DNA of 64,000 nt, taken from the NCBI GenBank assembly GCA_022818135.1, contig JAFMSR010000006.1, positions 39,020,038 through 39,084,037 on the forward strand. Direction: 5' to 3'. Each line of letters starts with the position of its first letter. Position 1 is the first letter of the stretch. This DNA comes from Saxidomus purpurata. Its lineage: Eukaryota > Mollusca > Bivalvia > Venerida > Veneridae. This document shows, piece by piece, positions 1 through 10,975 of the stretch. Under the pieces are notes generated by a model. The model saw only the letters and a program-made list of their open reading frames with translations, searched no databases and was not told where the DNA came from. A program made the position numbers and the translations under genes.

Positions 1-75
1 TTTATTTGCTGTTAACCATAGATTTATCTCCGATGTTGACTGTATTTTTAATATCCAGAAAATTTTCCCTTTCAG

Positions 76-2765
76 CCATTGAAGTATTTGTCAAAAGAGA
101 GACCATTACCAAATATATTCAACATGTATACTGTACTCACAGTGCTATGTCAGTTTGCTATACATTTTGTGTCACTTGTATATCTAGTCCAAGAAGCTCA
201 AATACTGGATCCCAGGTACGTATTAACCGTCACGGCCAAGAAGTTCGAAACTTAAACCAGCTTTGAAGTCAGCCATTACCGGGAAGTTAAAGTTTTATTA
301 AGAATATTACTCCTAGTGGAAATACTTGTGTCACAGTTTGTTTTAACAATTAAGAAATTTCTGATTTTAATTTTCTTAATAAAATACAGTCTTTGATAAG
401 ATCTTTTGAAATGTACAAATAAAACACTTAAAATTTAAAGATATTATACCCAGACCATCAGAACTTTTAAAAATGCATATTCACTGATATATACTACTTG
501 AATAATGAACATTACCAAAGTTATAACAGAAATATAATAATCTGTATCACTGTTTTATTCCCATTGAATATAGAGAAAATAAGGTAAATCTTTTTTTTTT
601 GACTATTCTAGTCAAAAATAGAGATTCAGTTCTTTCTATTACCTACATTCTAATTTACATTATTCTTATAGAGAAGTAACTCGGCATAATTCACTTTTTA
701 CATGTTTTCAAAGCATTTACTAAGTTTTCAGCTTCATTCTTGATCATAACTCAATATTGGAATTTTGAAGGGTGATATAACTTTAACCAATGGTCAAGTT
801 AAGTTAACTGCAGGTTTAAGTTTTGAACGTCAGGGTCAATGTTTTCCATCTTTATTTGTTCAGAGAAAATCAGACCTTTATATAGTTGTGTTTAGCAAAA
901 CACATATTGAGTCATAAGCATTGGTTTGATGGTCATTCACATTTGTCATTTTACTATAGTTCATACTTTTGCACAGTACATTTCCTAAATGCAAGAAATT
1001 CTCTTTTGGAAAATCTTTTATTACTTGCAATTTCTTAACTTGTGTAAATGGGGTATGATATATGGTGTTTTAACATGGGACATTAAAAAATTGTTTTGTC
1101 TTTTGATTTTCCAGGGAATATGAAATTCTGTTTAGTTAGTCATCACAAAAATGAAAGAAGTTTGGAAACCCATCTTGAACTTTTTGTTCATTTTGAAGTA
1201 ATCTATCTTATTTTATAAATTATTGCAATGTTTTAACAATGTTAATATATTCGTTTACAGACCAGAGAAGATTGATTTAGAAGCAAAGTTTGCACCAAAC
1301 ATTCTCAACACCACTGTTTATATCATCTCTATGTCTTTACAACTGTCTACTTTTGCTGTCAATTATAAGGTAGGTAATAGATAATGTATCAAGTACACAT
1401 TTATATTGTAAGAAACTTCCTGCAGATTCTCAGTGTTTTGTTAACCAGTGTTCCTTATAAAATAAAAACTTTGAAATTGAAATTGCTTCCCGGGAACTTA
1501 GTGACATAAAAGCAGCTGTGTAGTGTAGGTTTTATCAATGACGAATGTAAACATTCTGTTTGCATCCATGGTTTTTCATCCATTTATGTGATTATAACTG
1601 AATTCGTTAAGCGCTCAACATGAATGGTATCAATGCAACAGAGGATACATCAGTAGTTTGTGTCTAGTAAAAGATGCAGGACTGTCGGTCTGTGAGACTG
1701 TAGGGATTGTAGAGTTAAGCTACTGTGATACGAGATTGATGGACACTTGTAATATTTCAGGGTGAACCATTTATGGAAAGTTTACGCAACAACAAACCAA
1801 TGTTATATAGTTTAACCATCTCTGGTAGCGCGATCATAGCCCTAGCCAGTGGGCTGATCCCAGAAGCTTCAGAATATTTTGAACTGGTGCAATTACCAGA
1901 TGAAGTAAGTCCTTCTTTCTGTTTTATAGGATTTTGTTAGATTGGTGATATTTACATTCCGTTGTCTCACTCCCGAATAGTGGTATGGTTTTTGCGAGTT
2001 CTTGCTGGGATTTGTGTTGTGTACACGGTTTCTCTGTACTGAAAAGGTTGTTTTAACGTTTACTCTGTTGGCAGAAAATGAAGCTGCCTCTGAAACCAGT
2101 GTAGATCATGATTAGCCTGTACATCAATGCAGCCTGATCATGATAATGCATATTTGCTATTCAGTTAAACAGTTAAAAAAAAATTCAGTGAACATCCCTT
2201 TAAACGATAAATGGTACAGTCTGAATTGAAAGCTGGTCAAGTCCATCTTAGAAATTAAGGGTGATTAAGGTTGACCATTAAGATGTTGGTTGGTCAATAA
2301 ACACTTCGACTTCATTACCACCACTATCATTATATTGCCTTTTGGTTTTTTCTTGTAAGTTGATTTTTTCAAATTGAAAATGGAGGAAAGTAAAACAAGA
2401 ATTGTAAATACGTGTACCTGTACAGAATTTTACAAACTTGGAAAAATCCTCAAATATTTTGAAGTCATTTAGCAGAATATTGGAAAAATCCTCACATATT
2501 TTGAAGTCATTTAGCAGAATATTGGAAAAATCCTCACATATTTTGAAGTCATTTAGCAGAATATTGGGAAAATCCTCACATATTTTGAAGTCATTTAGCA
2601 GAATAATGAAATATATTTGTGTGACCTATGTGACACATGATATTTTTTGTTTTTCAGTTCCGTAACACAGTTTTGGGTGTTGTGATGGCAGACATTATTG
2701 GTGTCTTTGTCACAGACAGACTTTTACAGCTTATATTTGGACACGGGAAAGTGAAGAGACGGTGA
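76..2765 (+). CDS. ATP13A1: ATP13A1 C-terminal part, four coding exons (P5A ATPase, ER transmembrane-helix dislocase)
   Basis: Four exons with consensus splice sites and matching phases: 76-215, 1261-1369, 1761-1904 and 2658-2765, ending in TGA. Exon 1 reads [20 protein letters not shown] and leads into a hydrophobic helix. Exons 2 to 4 each hold one more helix ([49 protein letters not shown]). Motifs [14 protein letters not shown] and NKPMLYSL are typical of the P5A ATPase C terminus. The family is an ER P-type ATPase that removes mis-inserted transmembrane helices. The part seen is the last four membrane segments and a short basic tail (GKVKRR). The phosphorylation and nucleotide domains lie upstream, outside the window. 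Identification rests on recognising the family by eye; the motif order and length to the stop fit an intact gene end. Confidence 0.93.
216..1260 (+). other. ATP13A1 intron
   Basis: Intron with GTACGT donor and TTTACAG acceptor. It is AT-rich with no repeat or ORF that I recognise. Confidence 0.85.
1370..1760 (+). other. ATP13A1 intron
   Basis: Intron with GTAGGT donor and ATTTCAG acceptor. I see nothing else in it. Confidence 0.85.
2097..2152. repeat. Palindromic MITE core, 'gatcatgatctgcac' family
   Basis: Inverted halves around 'agatcatgattagcctg' and 'cagcctgatcatgat'. The same palindrome recurs, more or less complete, near 7860-7925, 17655-17725, 43024-43060 and 44354-44412. It is probably a small non-autonomous DNA element; the class is not determined. 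Confidence 0.6.
2438..2605. repeat. 42-bp tandem repeat, four copies
   Basis: Four near-identical 42-bp units starting 'ttggaaaaatcctca' and ending 'ttagcagaata', differing by single bases. Because 42 is a multiple of three, one frame stays open through the array and mimics a 14-residue protein repeat. It lies inside an intron and is not taken as coding. Confidence 0.9.
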
Positions 2766-3115
2766 TGACTCAGCACTATAGGAGAGAGTTATATGTTACC
2801 TTTTGTCATGTAGTAAATGTTGGGCAGCTTGTGCGGAAAGAAAATGTCTGTTACAGAAAAACTACAACAATGAGACTTGCAGGATGTCGTGGGTCTATGT
2901 AGAGTTGCAACTCTGCAGCTTTGCCAGAATGATTTTCTACAGTTAACAGGAAAACGGAATTATGTTCGAATGACAATAAAATCAGAATTTTGTATTTTAA
3001 CTTGGCCAAAGTAACTGTTATGGTCTTCAATGAATTTTTTTATAAACTGTTTGCGACTTAAAAATGAACTTGCTTTATTTCAAATGTCTCAATAAACTCT
3101 AAATGCATAGCCTCT
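2766..3115 (+). terminator. ATP13A1 3' UTR with two poly(A) signals
   Basis: Sequence directly after the ATP13A1 stop. AATAAA occurs at 2975-2980 and 3091-3096, so a short 3' UTR of about 230 to 350 nt is likely. Further AATAAA words lie downstream (for example 5432 and 6129), so a longer alternative UTR cannot be excluded. The end at 3115 is an estimate. Confidence 0.6.
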
Positions 3116-3133
3116 GCCATTTTTTCTGAATAC

Positions 3134-3343
3134 CTACCGGTAAATTGGGTAATTTTCGTCGGACGAAAATTTCGCGATTTGTAAGCAGGCAGAGTTATTC
3201 ACAAAATTTAATTCTAAATTCGCTAAAGCAGGATTTTCTTATAGTAAATCTATTTTAAAAGAACCTGTCACAAGATGTTGAAATCTAAAGTTGGAAAATT
3301 TGCGAAAATTAAATCTTGCGAATATCGTCCAATTTACAGCAAC
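3134..3343. mobile_element. MITE-like element with degenerate terminal inverted repeats
   Basis: The left end 'accggtaaattgggtaattt' resembles the reverse complement of the right end ('ttgctgtaaattggacgat' when reversed). The interior holds several 'cgaaaatttcgc'-type words. About 210 bp, no ORF. It lies just after the ATP13A1 3' end. Confidence 0.45.
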
Positions 3344-4385
3344 CAATTCGCTTTTTGGATGATTCTGGTATTGTGCTCAAAGGATGTCTTTCTGTTTCTT
3401 TATATATTTGAAATAGTCAGTAACTCTTTTAAAACAGTCCTTAACTGTTTAACGTTTTTAAAAATTATTTTATTTTCTAAAACATGATGCAAGTGTCAAG
3501 GTCACTCCTAGCTCAATTTTGATACTCAAATAATGCTTATAAAGCATGTACATTGTACCTTAAATATGTATATACATTTAAAAGTATAAACTGAACTTTA
3601 AATGTTGCAGGTAATGTATGACTTTCCTATGATTTAGATATTGATTGTGTCAGAACAGTAAGGCAAAAACAATATGTGTGTTTCAGGTTTACTGAACGAC
3701 TTATAACTTTGAACAGCCAACCTCAAACCATTTTATAAGAAACTGATCAAGAAGATAATTTTCAAATGTTTCAGAGCAAAAAGGGCAAACTAAAAAAATA
3801 TATTAAACAAGAAATATCTTTAAAAAAAGATAAACGGCGTTGAACCAAATAAGATACTGGACAGCAGGTTACTCCAATCCGCAGCCATTGATAGAGTGTA
3901 TTCATTCATAAAATAGATGGACGCTGTATACACCTAAACTCGTGAATGGTATTCTTTTTTAAGAAGACGGTCATATACAAGTTTTATTCACCGAGCTTTC
4001 ATTCGTAACATTTGATTGATCCAAAAAGAAGGTCAAAAGCCAGTCTAATCAGGTAAGGCTGAAATAGACTTGCTGATCAGCCAATCTTAAATTTTTTGGC
4101 TGGGAGACCCAAAACACATATTATTTTTTGGCCTTAAAATATGCTGTTATTGACTTTAATTTACTGTAGCTCAAATTTCACAACATTTGTCTTAATTTTC
4201 TTTATTTGCACCATTTACACCTTCACATGTACTTGTACATTATGAAAACTAGAAACAAATCAAAGTTCAAATAGTAAATATACTTGTATTTTGAATGCTT
4301 CAGAAAGAATTAATTTATTATTATAGGTTGCAAGCAATGTAATTGTTCAAGCAATCCAACTAATTATGCAGCACTTCCGGGGTTA
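3344..4385. other. Intergenic sequence, nothing recognised
   Basis: AT-rich DNA with no recognisable gene. Short open frames (for example 3275-3487) have no protein-like features. Confidence 0.6.
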
Positions 4386-4389
4386 AATA

Positions 4390-4615
4390 GTAAAGAGTCA
4401 CTGAATTGAAATCACTGTAACCACTCATTATTCGAGGGTCATTGATTCGAGCTCCCCTACCAACCATGTCTCTCTTTTTTTTGGAGAAAGTTGGCGTTTT
4501 TTTATATCGAGGATAAGTGTCCAGTGCTGGTCCTTCCAAGAAGCTAGCGTTCGGTAAACTGCCTGCCAGTGAATAACTGTGAATCGCTGTTGGAATGTGT
4601 TCAATCCCCAAGACA
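4390..4615 (+). mobile_element. Degenerate tRNA-derived SINE-like copy
   Basis: Contains a B-box-like word 'gattcgagctcc' at about 4444-4455, followed by a pyrimidine-rich stretch and a body with 'ccagtgctggtccttccaag'. That body word resembles 'ccagtactggtttttccagg' at 10886. This fits a tRNA-headed bivalve SINE, but the head is eroded. Confidence 0.4.
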
Positions 4616-6486
4616 AAAATTATGCATGATTAAGGAGAATTCTCTAATTTAAGACCACATGCAACACCAATGTTTCAACTGCAGATTCAAGGTCTTGGCC
4701 ACATCCAAGATGATTGGTCTGTTGGGGGCGGGGGGGGGGGGGGTATTTTTATCATGTGCAGTGACAATTCTAGTTAGTTTTCTTGAAGTTTATACAGTAC
4801 ATGTACATGTAGCAATATTGTCCAGTGAGGTAAACTAATGTACATGCAACAATATTATCCATTGATGTTGAAAAAATGCACTGAGAAATTGAAGTTCGGT
4901 TTATAGCAGCTCACAGTAGTCAGTCATTGTACGGGAAGTGGTAGGAAGCTGTAGGTATCGTATGTTGTGATTATGGCTACTGGGGTAGTATATTTCTGAT
5001 GGTTTTTGCTTAATGTTTAATGGTTTATATGTCAACAATGAGGATGTAGATTTTTTTCTCCTTGTGTCTTCAAATTGAGGGTTGACCACATAACTGTTTC
5101 AAATAAGCTACAACAGTTTTGCGATTTTTAGATCGGTTCAAAAGTTTTTACATGATACTCAAAGGTTTTAGCTCGAATCAGTACTTTATTTTTGAAGTTT
5201 TTCGGGTCGTACACTGGGCGCAGGCATCATGAGCATAATTATGTGATACGTTGCTTTTTTTTTGTTTTTTTGTTTTTTTTAATTTTCATTCTGTAACATC
5301 CTATTGATACATTGTAAATGTTTATATATGTAGCCACAATGCTTCTTTGTAATTTTTATATATTAGGGAGGGCCGTTTTATAATGTGGCAAGCACTTGTG
5401 GCCCAAACCATTCGCTATGTATATTATTGGCAATAAATTATGTTTAAACTAACAGTTTTGCGGTCAACCATTGAAATGGAGCTATTGGAAAATAACTGAT
5501 GCAGTAATGAAAAAGCAGTCTTAGAAATGAGGGCAGCTGATATAAAAGAATATTGATTTGTGTTTTCATATGTAATAAATTGTTGTATTTAAAGTGAAGG
5601 ATTATATTAATTCAATGATTTTTGGCATGAAATCTACACAGTGATAATAAGTAACTAATACACAGGACGTAACAGGAGAGATGTATACCCCCTGCCCATT
5701 ATTCTGTATACAGATGTGGGGTTTAGTATATGCATTTAGTTAGTGATAGAAAAACAGAATGAAAATATTCCAGGTTATGTTATTATTAAAAAACTTTCAT
5801 GAGCGTTGTTCACACCATATGTTGTTCAAGAATCATATAACAAAGAAAACTTAAGTTATGTAAGGTTTATATAAGTTATTCAAAGTACCCAGGTGATAAA
5901 ATGTACAGTTTGGTTAAAAGTAATAATTCCGTTATTAAAATATTATAAATGCAATGTTTTGGTCAATAAGATTTCAGTGAAGGGTTTTAGCTACCTTAAT
6001 AAGTGGTATAGTGGTAGATACAGAATGTACAGTACAATGATGTACGTTATATTTTAATGAATTTGTTGTATTTATTTAACAGATGTTTTAATTATGATAT
6101 TGTTGAGACTGTCTAAGTGACCATCTGAAATAAATTTGAATTAAGACTAAAGTTGAATTTGTTTTTGTCTTACTACTGTATAACAGTACTGCAGGGCGTT
6201 ATGGCTGAACTTTGTACGACAACTGTACCATATATGCCACTACTTTTTAAACTGAACTTGAGATTTTAAAGTCTTGAGGTTTGCCATGTCTAGAAAGCCT
6301 TTGCCCTCCAAGTTGTTGTAGTTGTCACAATCCAGCACTGCATTGTTTGGTACCTGAAGTATAGTACAATATAGTAGTACACAAATATAAGTAACTTGTA
6401 CAAGGAATGAAACAAAGCATCGAACCTTGGGCTGTTTAAAGTAAGTGTAAGCCCTGGCTGCACAAAGAAACAAATAGTATCTGGTC
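4616..6486. other. Intergenic sequence with a poly(G) run and dispersed AATAAA signals
   Basis: A G-rich run lies at about 4726-4743. Related words near 5077 ('gagggttgacc') and 5450 ('cagttttgcggtcaacc') look like the opposite ends of a longer member of the 10553-10632 MITE family, about 400 bp. No gene recognised. Confidence 0.45.
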
Positions 6487-6590
6487 TGCCTCCATAATCG
6501 AGTGGTTAAGATAGCTGATTTGAAATTACATAAAATGTGTCGCTGATTCAAGGCCAATGGTCCGAGCCCCGCTACCGACCTGAGGATAAG
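6487..6590 (+). mobile_element. tRNA-derived SINE head (RUDI-like)
   Basis: A-box region 'ataatcgagtggttaag' and B-box region 'ggtccgagccccgc' about 65 bp apart, with a tRNA-like 5' word 'tgcctcc'. This arrangement is that of tRNA-derived SINEs common in bivalves. It does not fold as a functional tRNA because of the long AT-rich insert between the boxes. Confidence 0.5.
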
Positions 6591-6820
6591 ATAAGATTTT
6601 ATTTTGTGTCGGCAAACATTTTTAATTACTAAAAGCTCTGATGAGCTCTGATGAGCTTTTACAACATACTATAATATCTCTAAAGCTAGAAAGTTTGCAG
6701 GTCCTTAAGGAGGACGAGAGTCGAGTACTAGCCGTTCATAGGAATGATAAGTAATCAACCCGCCAATAAAATAATTGCAATACAATTTAAAATGGTGATA
6801 AACCCCAAGGTATCTTATAT

Positions 6821-6824
<4 letters not shown>

Positions 6825-6853
<29 letters not shown>

Positions 6854-6877
6854 CTTATTTATTTATTTATTTATTTG
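6825..6877. repeat. Microsatellite (ATTG)n then (ATTT)n
   Basis: Simple repeat directly before the first N gap, a likely cause of the assembly break. Confidence 0.9.
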
Positions 6878-6887
6878 TATATACCGG

Positions 6888-7387
6888 NNNNNNNNNNNNN
6901 NNNNNNNNNNNNNNNNNNNNNNNNNNNNNNNNNNNNNNNNNNNNNNNNNNNNNNNNNNNNNNNNNNNNNNNNNNNNNNNNNNNNNNNNNNNNNNNNNNNN
7001 NNNNNNNNNNNNNNNNNNNNNNNNNNNNNNNNNNNNNNNNNNNNNNNNNNNNNNNNNNNNNNNNNNNNNNNNNNNNNNNNNNNNNNNNNNNNNNNNNNNN
7101 NNNNNNNNNNNNNNNNNNNNNNNNNNNNNNNNNNNNNNNNNNNNNNNNNNNNNNNNNNNNNNNNNNNNNNNNNNNNNNNNNNNNNNNNNNNNNNNNNNNN
7201 NNNNNNNNNNNNNNNNNNNNNNNNNNNNNNNNNNNNNNNNNNNNNNNNNNNNNNNNNNNNNNNNNNNNNNNNNNNNNNNNNNNNNNNNNNNNNNNNNNNN
7301 NNNNNNNNNNNNNNNNNNNNNNNNNNNNNNNNNNNNNNNNNNNNNNNNNNNNNNNNNNNNNNNNNNNNNNNNNNNNNNNNNNNNNNN
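6888..7387. other. Assembly gap (500 N)
   Basis: Run of exactly 500 N, probably a placeholder of unknown true length. Confidence 0.99.
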
Positions 7388-8361
7388 AAAATAATAAGTT
7401 TTAAGTACAGAACCAAATCATTTCTGATTGATAGTTTTGTATAAAGCATACAAGATACAAACAAAACATGAAACAATAGAGTTAAGTGTTTATCAAATTT
7501 GTTCAGATACTATTTTCATAAGAACCGCTAATATTTTTTGTATCTGGTTTGGGAGGAAAAGGGTCTAGAGGGAAACAATGGGGAAAGACGTTTAAACTGT
7601 CCTGTTTAGTTGAATATTTATCAAAAGTTATATTCGTCAGTTGATATATAACTCAGCAGAAAGGCAGCAGTGTATATCAGAAAAGTAGGTCACTGAACTG
7701 AAGACCCTAGCCCAGCATTTTCATAGTCAAATTGTTTGTTAACAGATAATGAATTAAAAAATTCTTTCCCCTTTATTTCCTTTCTGAGTGTGGTTACCCT
7801 GCTTGAGATAGAGAATTTTTAACCTTTGCCCCGGCCTGGTGGCAAGTGGAGCAGCCTTTGTGACCAGTGCAGATCATGATCAGGGTGCAGATCTTTGTAC
7901 AGTCTGATCTTGAGTTGCATTGTGTGCTCTGGGGTCTTGGCAGTTCAACTTGAGGAGAAATCCCGGGGTCAGCCGGAACTATAAACAGTCTAAATCATCA
8001 ACAGTTACTGTTCACTACTCAGTAAATGTAAATTGTACCATTTTAAATGAATGCTGTACAGGTCCATTTTGAACTTTGGCAGAGTAATTGATAAATCAGT
8101 CCATAGGTCCATCTATAATTTCTACAGCATTTTTGCAAGGTAGCATAGTTTGGAAAAATTGTTCTTTTCCATTTGAATTTAATATGTCCTGTTTCAATAA
8201 TACATTGTTGTTTACAACTTCGATGTTGGAATACTTCACGTCTTGTTATATTCTGGGTTTTTTCTAAGACCACAGATGGTATATTTCTAGTCTAGTATAG
8301 CAATGAATCTTATCATGTTAAACATTATTGGTATGTCTACATAAATATGTGTTTAGTCAGT
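7388..8361. other. Intergenic sequence with a degenerate palindromic repeat
   Basis: Around 7855-7925 'gaccagtgcagatcatgatc' marks an eroded copy of the palindromic repeat also seen at 44354-44412. Nothing else recognised. Confidence 0.45.
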
Positions 8362-8554
8362 TACAGTAAAGTTACACTATTAAGACCACCAGATATTAAG
8401 ACGGCCGCCAATATTAAGATCAAACATTTTGGAACCAAATAGTCCATTTGATAGTAAAACTTAAAGGGTCTCGATAAACAAAACATTTCGCAATTAATGA
8501 CCATTTTATACCAGTCCGAAAGGTGGTCTTATTACTGGAACTTTTCTGTTACTG
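8362..8554. mobile_element. MITE, 'tacagt...aagaccacc' family
   Basis: Left end 'tacagtaaagttacactatt' then 'aagaccacc'. The right end carries the reverse complement 'ggtggtctta' and closes with 'ctgttactg'. About 190 bp, no ORF. Related copies: 17062-17247 and probably 20497-20650. Confidence 0.6.
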
Positions 8555-10552
8555 ATTCGAAGAAGTTAATTTCTTAAAAATTATTTAGTATTTTTGTGTA
8601 TTTTGTTCCTTCTTTGTGAATTTTTAGATATAATTCGTTAAATTACATGTGGTATTCTTCATATGTATGCAATGTGTTTTTATATTTAAATCTTGTGCAG
8701 TTATGAAGTGTGACTTGTGTATATTGAAACAAAATTGTTATATGTAACTAACTGAGGGTTTACTGCTAGACTGTTCAGGCCTTCTTATATTTCCGTATAC
8801 ATATACACTTAGAACAGTCTGAGAGTCAGCTCATTGCAATTCAAAAGGTATCCTTTTTTGCCAAAAGTATTTACATAATTAAATTTGTTTTTGGGGATTG
8901 GTTGCCCTGTCACTTGAGGTGCTTTCGACATTAGAAGACATGGCATATCAGGTTTTCTTCCCAATCTATGACAGTCTGTCATGTGTCATTTATCTATCAC
9001 AAGCTTGCAGAATTAATTTTCTTCTATGCATGACTATGGAAAGAGTAAAATTTACAACTACATAATAAGTGGACAAGAAGGTAGACATCATCTAATAGAA
9101 TAAAAGTCTGGTGGGACGGATGTTAAAAAATTATAATTTATTAAATAATCACTCAGTTTTGTGACTTAGAAATGTACTACATGTATTTGATTTCCTTGGC
9201 CTCTACATTGAGATTTCCTACAAGATGTATTGTTCTCCAAATCAAAAGTTGTTATTATTGAATTGTAATATATTGTTTGATATTGAAGCTAGTCATGTTG
9301 CAGTCATGTTGCAGTCATGTTACAGTCATGTTAAAGTCATTATTGTTCGTTGTTTCATGTTCATTTCATGTTTTTAAGTTATACTGTATTATATTGGAGC
9401 CATGCTGTCTCCCCTAGGTCGACCTTTCCCTATAGTATCTCAAGTGTGAACCAGTACATAATAGATGTAGAATGTTAGGCTTTTGTCAGCAAAATTATTC
9501 AGGAGACAAATTATGTGGCACTGCTGTATATTTCACAAAGAATTACTGCCCATAAGTACATGAAGGCTATCTTTACATGTGAATGTCTGACACAGCGTTG
9601 TATGGGGCAGTTTTGACCTCAAGTGATTCTAGTTTAGTTGTACAGTTTGTATTATGTACACTTATAACCATACTCTAAGTTATTTAGCAGATAGCAAGCA
9701 AATTTAAGATATAAAGACCACACCTAGATTGTTTTGTTACACACTTTTAGACCAGCATCATCTGTTTATTGTTCCGTTTTCAGAGATTGTCATTTATAGC
9801 ACTGTAAAACCTTTCTCTCCACTTGTATAGATTTTCAAGAAATAATGCAGGTTTAGTGAGATTCCAACATGATATCTACTATAAGAGAATTTTAATTGGT
9901 CTGTAACTCATCTTACAACACATTCATAGCTATCTGCAAACTGTAAATTGTGTTTATTTCATTTGTAAGTTAATAAACAAGTCAAGGCACCAAAGCACAT
10001 TCTCATTTGGAATATCTAAGTCTGTAGTAAGCAAATGTGTGTATGGTGTTCACCTGACAATTGATATCACATTTGGGGTAATAGTCTTTGATATTCACTA
10101 CATTCAAGAAGTAACATGCAGTTGTTTTACGTCCTTATGTTCAGCTATCAGTCATGTAGGCCCAAGGAAGGCATCAGACAGTTATTTATTGCATAATTAC
10201 CCCCACCACCTATTTTTTCTTTCCTTCTTTAACTGAAAGACAAGTAGAACCATGTAAGAAGGTGCAATACTTTTTGTATATTCATCGTCATATTTGTATA
10301 AGAAGGTTGTATAAAACCTTTTTCTGAGATTTACCGTAGTCTGACCTTAGGTTAAACGCTATACCTGTTACCAAAGATCATAGTTTGTACAAATCAATTC
10401 TACATTAAATTAATAGTCATATATTTCATCATAATTAGAATCTTTTATTTTCTACATCAGACTGGTTTAGAAACCTTCATTTTTATAAAGTACTATGTAT
10501 CTTGTGTGTGATTAGTTTTGATAACAGTCAAGATATTTTTGTTGATAACTAT
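8555..10552. other. Intergenic sequence, one short tandem repeat
   Basis: No gene or element recognised apart from the 11-bp tandem repeat at 9291-9340. Confidence 0.5.
9291..9340. repeat. 11-bp tandem repeat, about 4.5 copies
   Basis: Units 'agtcatgttgc' repeated with single-base changes in the later copies. Confidence 0.85.
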
Positions 10553-10632
10553 TTCGAGGGTTGACTGCCAAACTGTTGTAACTTGTATGAAGTAAAGAAG
10601 GACTTATGACAGTTTTGCAGTCAACCCTCGAA
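10553..10632. mobile_element. 80-bp hairpin MITE
   Basis: Ends are near-perfect inverted repeats: 'ttcgagggttgactgccaaa' at the left, and 'ttttgcagtcaaccctcgaa' at the right. Small loop, no coding. Related end sequences occur near 5077/5450. Confidence 0.75.
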
Positions 10633-10883
10633 TTTTGAGCTATTTTTTCCAGGGGATAGTTTTTTTTAGCGAAGGGAAGTAATCAGTATTGGTCAAATGT
10701 TGCAGTGAACATTTGTAATCTCCCTTGAAAAATTTTCTGTGTTTGGTTCTTACATTATTATGAACGGTATTATGATTTGAATAAAATTCTTTGGGGATTT
10801 GCAAACAGTGTTTTGTAGTTTATTAACAACATTGAGTTAAATGAAGCTTGACCTTGGGGTCACGAGCGTAGCTCCTCATATGA

Positions 10884-10975
10884 CACCAGTACTGGTTTTT
10901 CCAGGAAGCGGACTCGAGAGTGTCTCAGTAAGCTACAAGCTTTCTTCACAATTGAGCTAAAAATTAGTATAAACT
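10884..10975 (+). mobile_element. SINE 3' body fragment
   Basis: Holds 'ccagtactggtttttccagg' and ends 'cacaattgagctaaaaatta' plus 'gtataaact'. The same end occurs at 54483-54523 and, inverted, near 15840-15868. This indicates a dispersed retroposon tail without a visible tRNA head. Confidence 0.4.

Larger units (their letters stand above)
1905..2657 (+). other. ATP13A1 last intron, with a palindromic repeat and a minisatellite
   Basis: Intron with GTAAGT donor and TTTTTCAG acceptor. It carries a small palindromic repeat (2097-2152) and a four-copy 42-bp tandem repeat (2438-2605) that ends about 50 bp before the acceptor. Confidence 0.85.

Noticed and set aside
6..75. Frame reading FLISRK just before the first ATP13A1 exon, similar to residues expected there
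   Set aside because: It is in a different frame from the exon, separated by a clear 'ccctttcag' acceptor at 75; the resemblance is short and probably chance.
2438..2665. 75-residue frame with a 14-residue protein repeat
   Set aside because: It is a 42-bp minisatellite inside an intron and runs into the last ATP13A1 exon in the wrong frame.
6846..7476. Long frames through N runs (also at 45838-46439 and 56776-57394)
   Set aside because: They consist mostly of gap characters and carry no sequence information.
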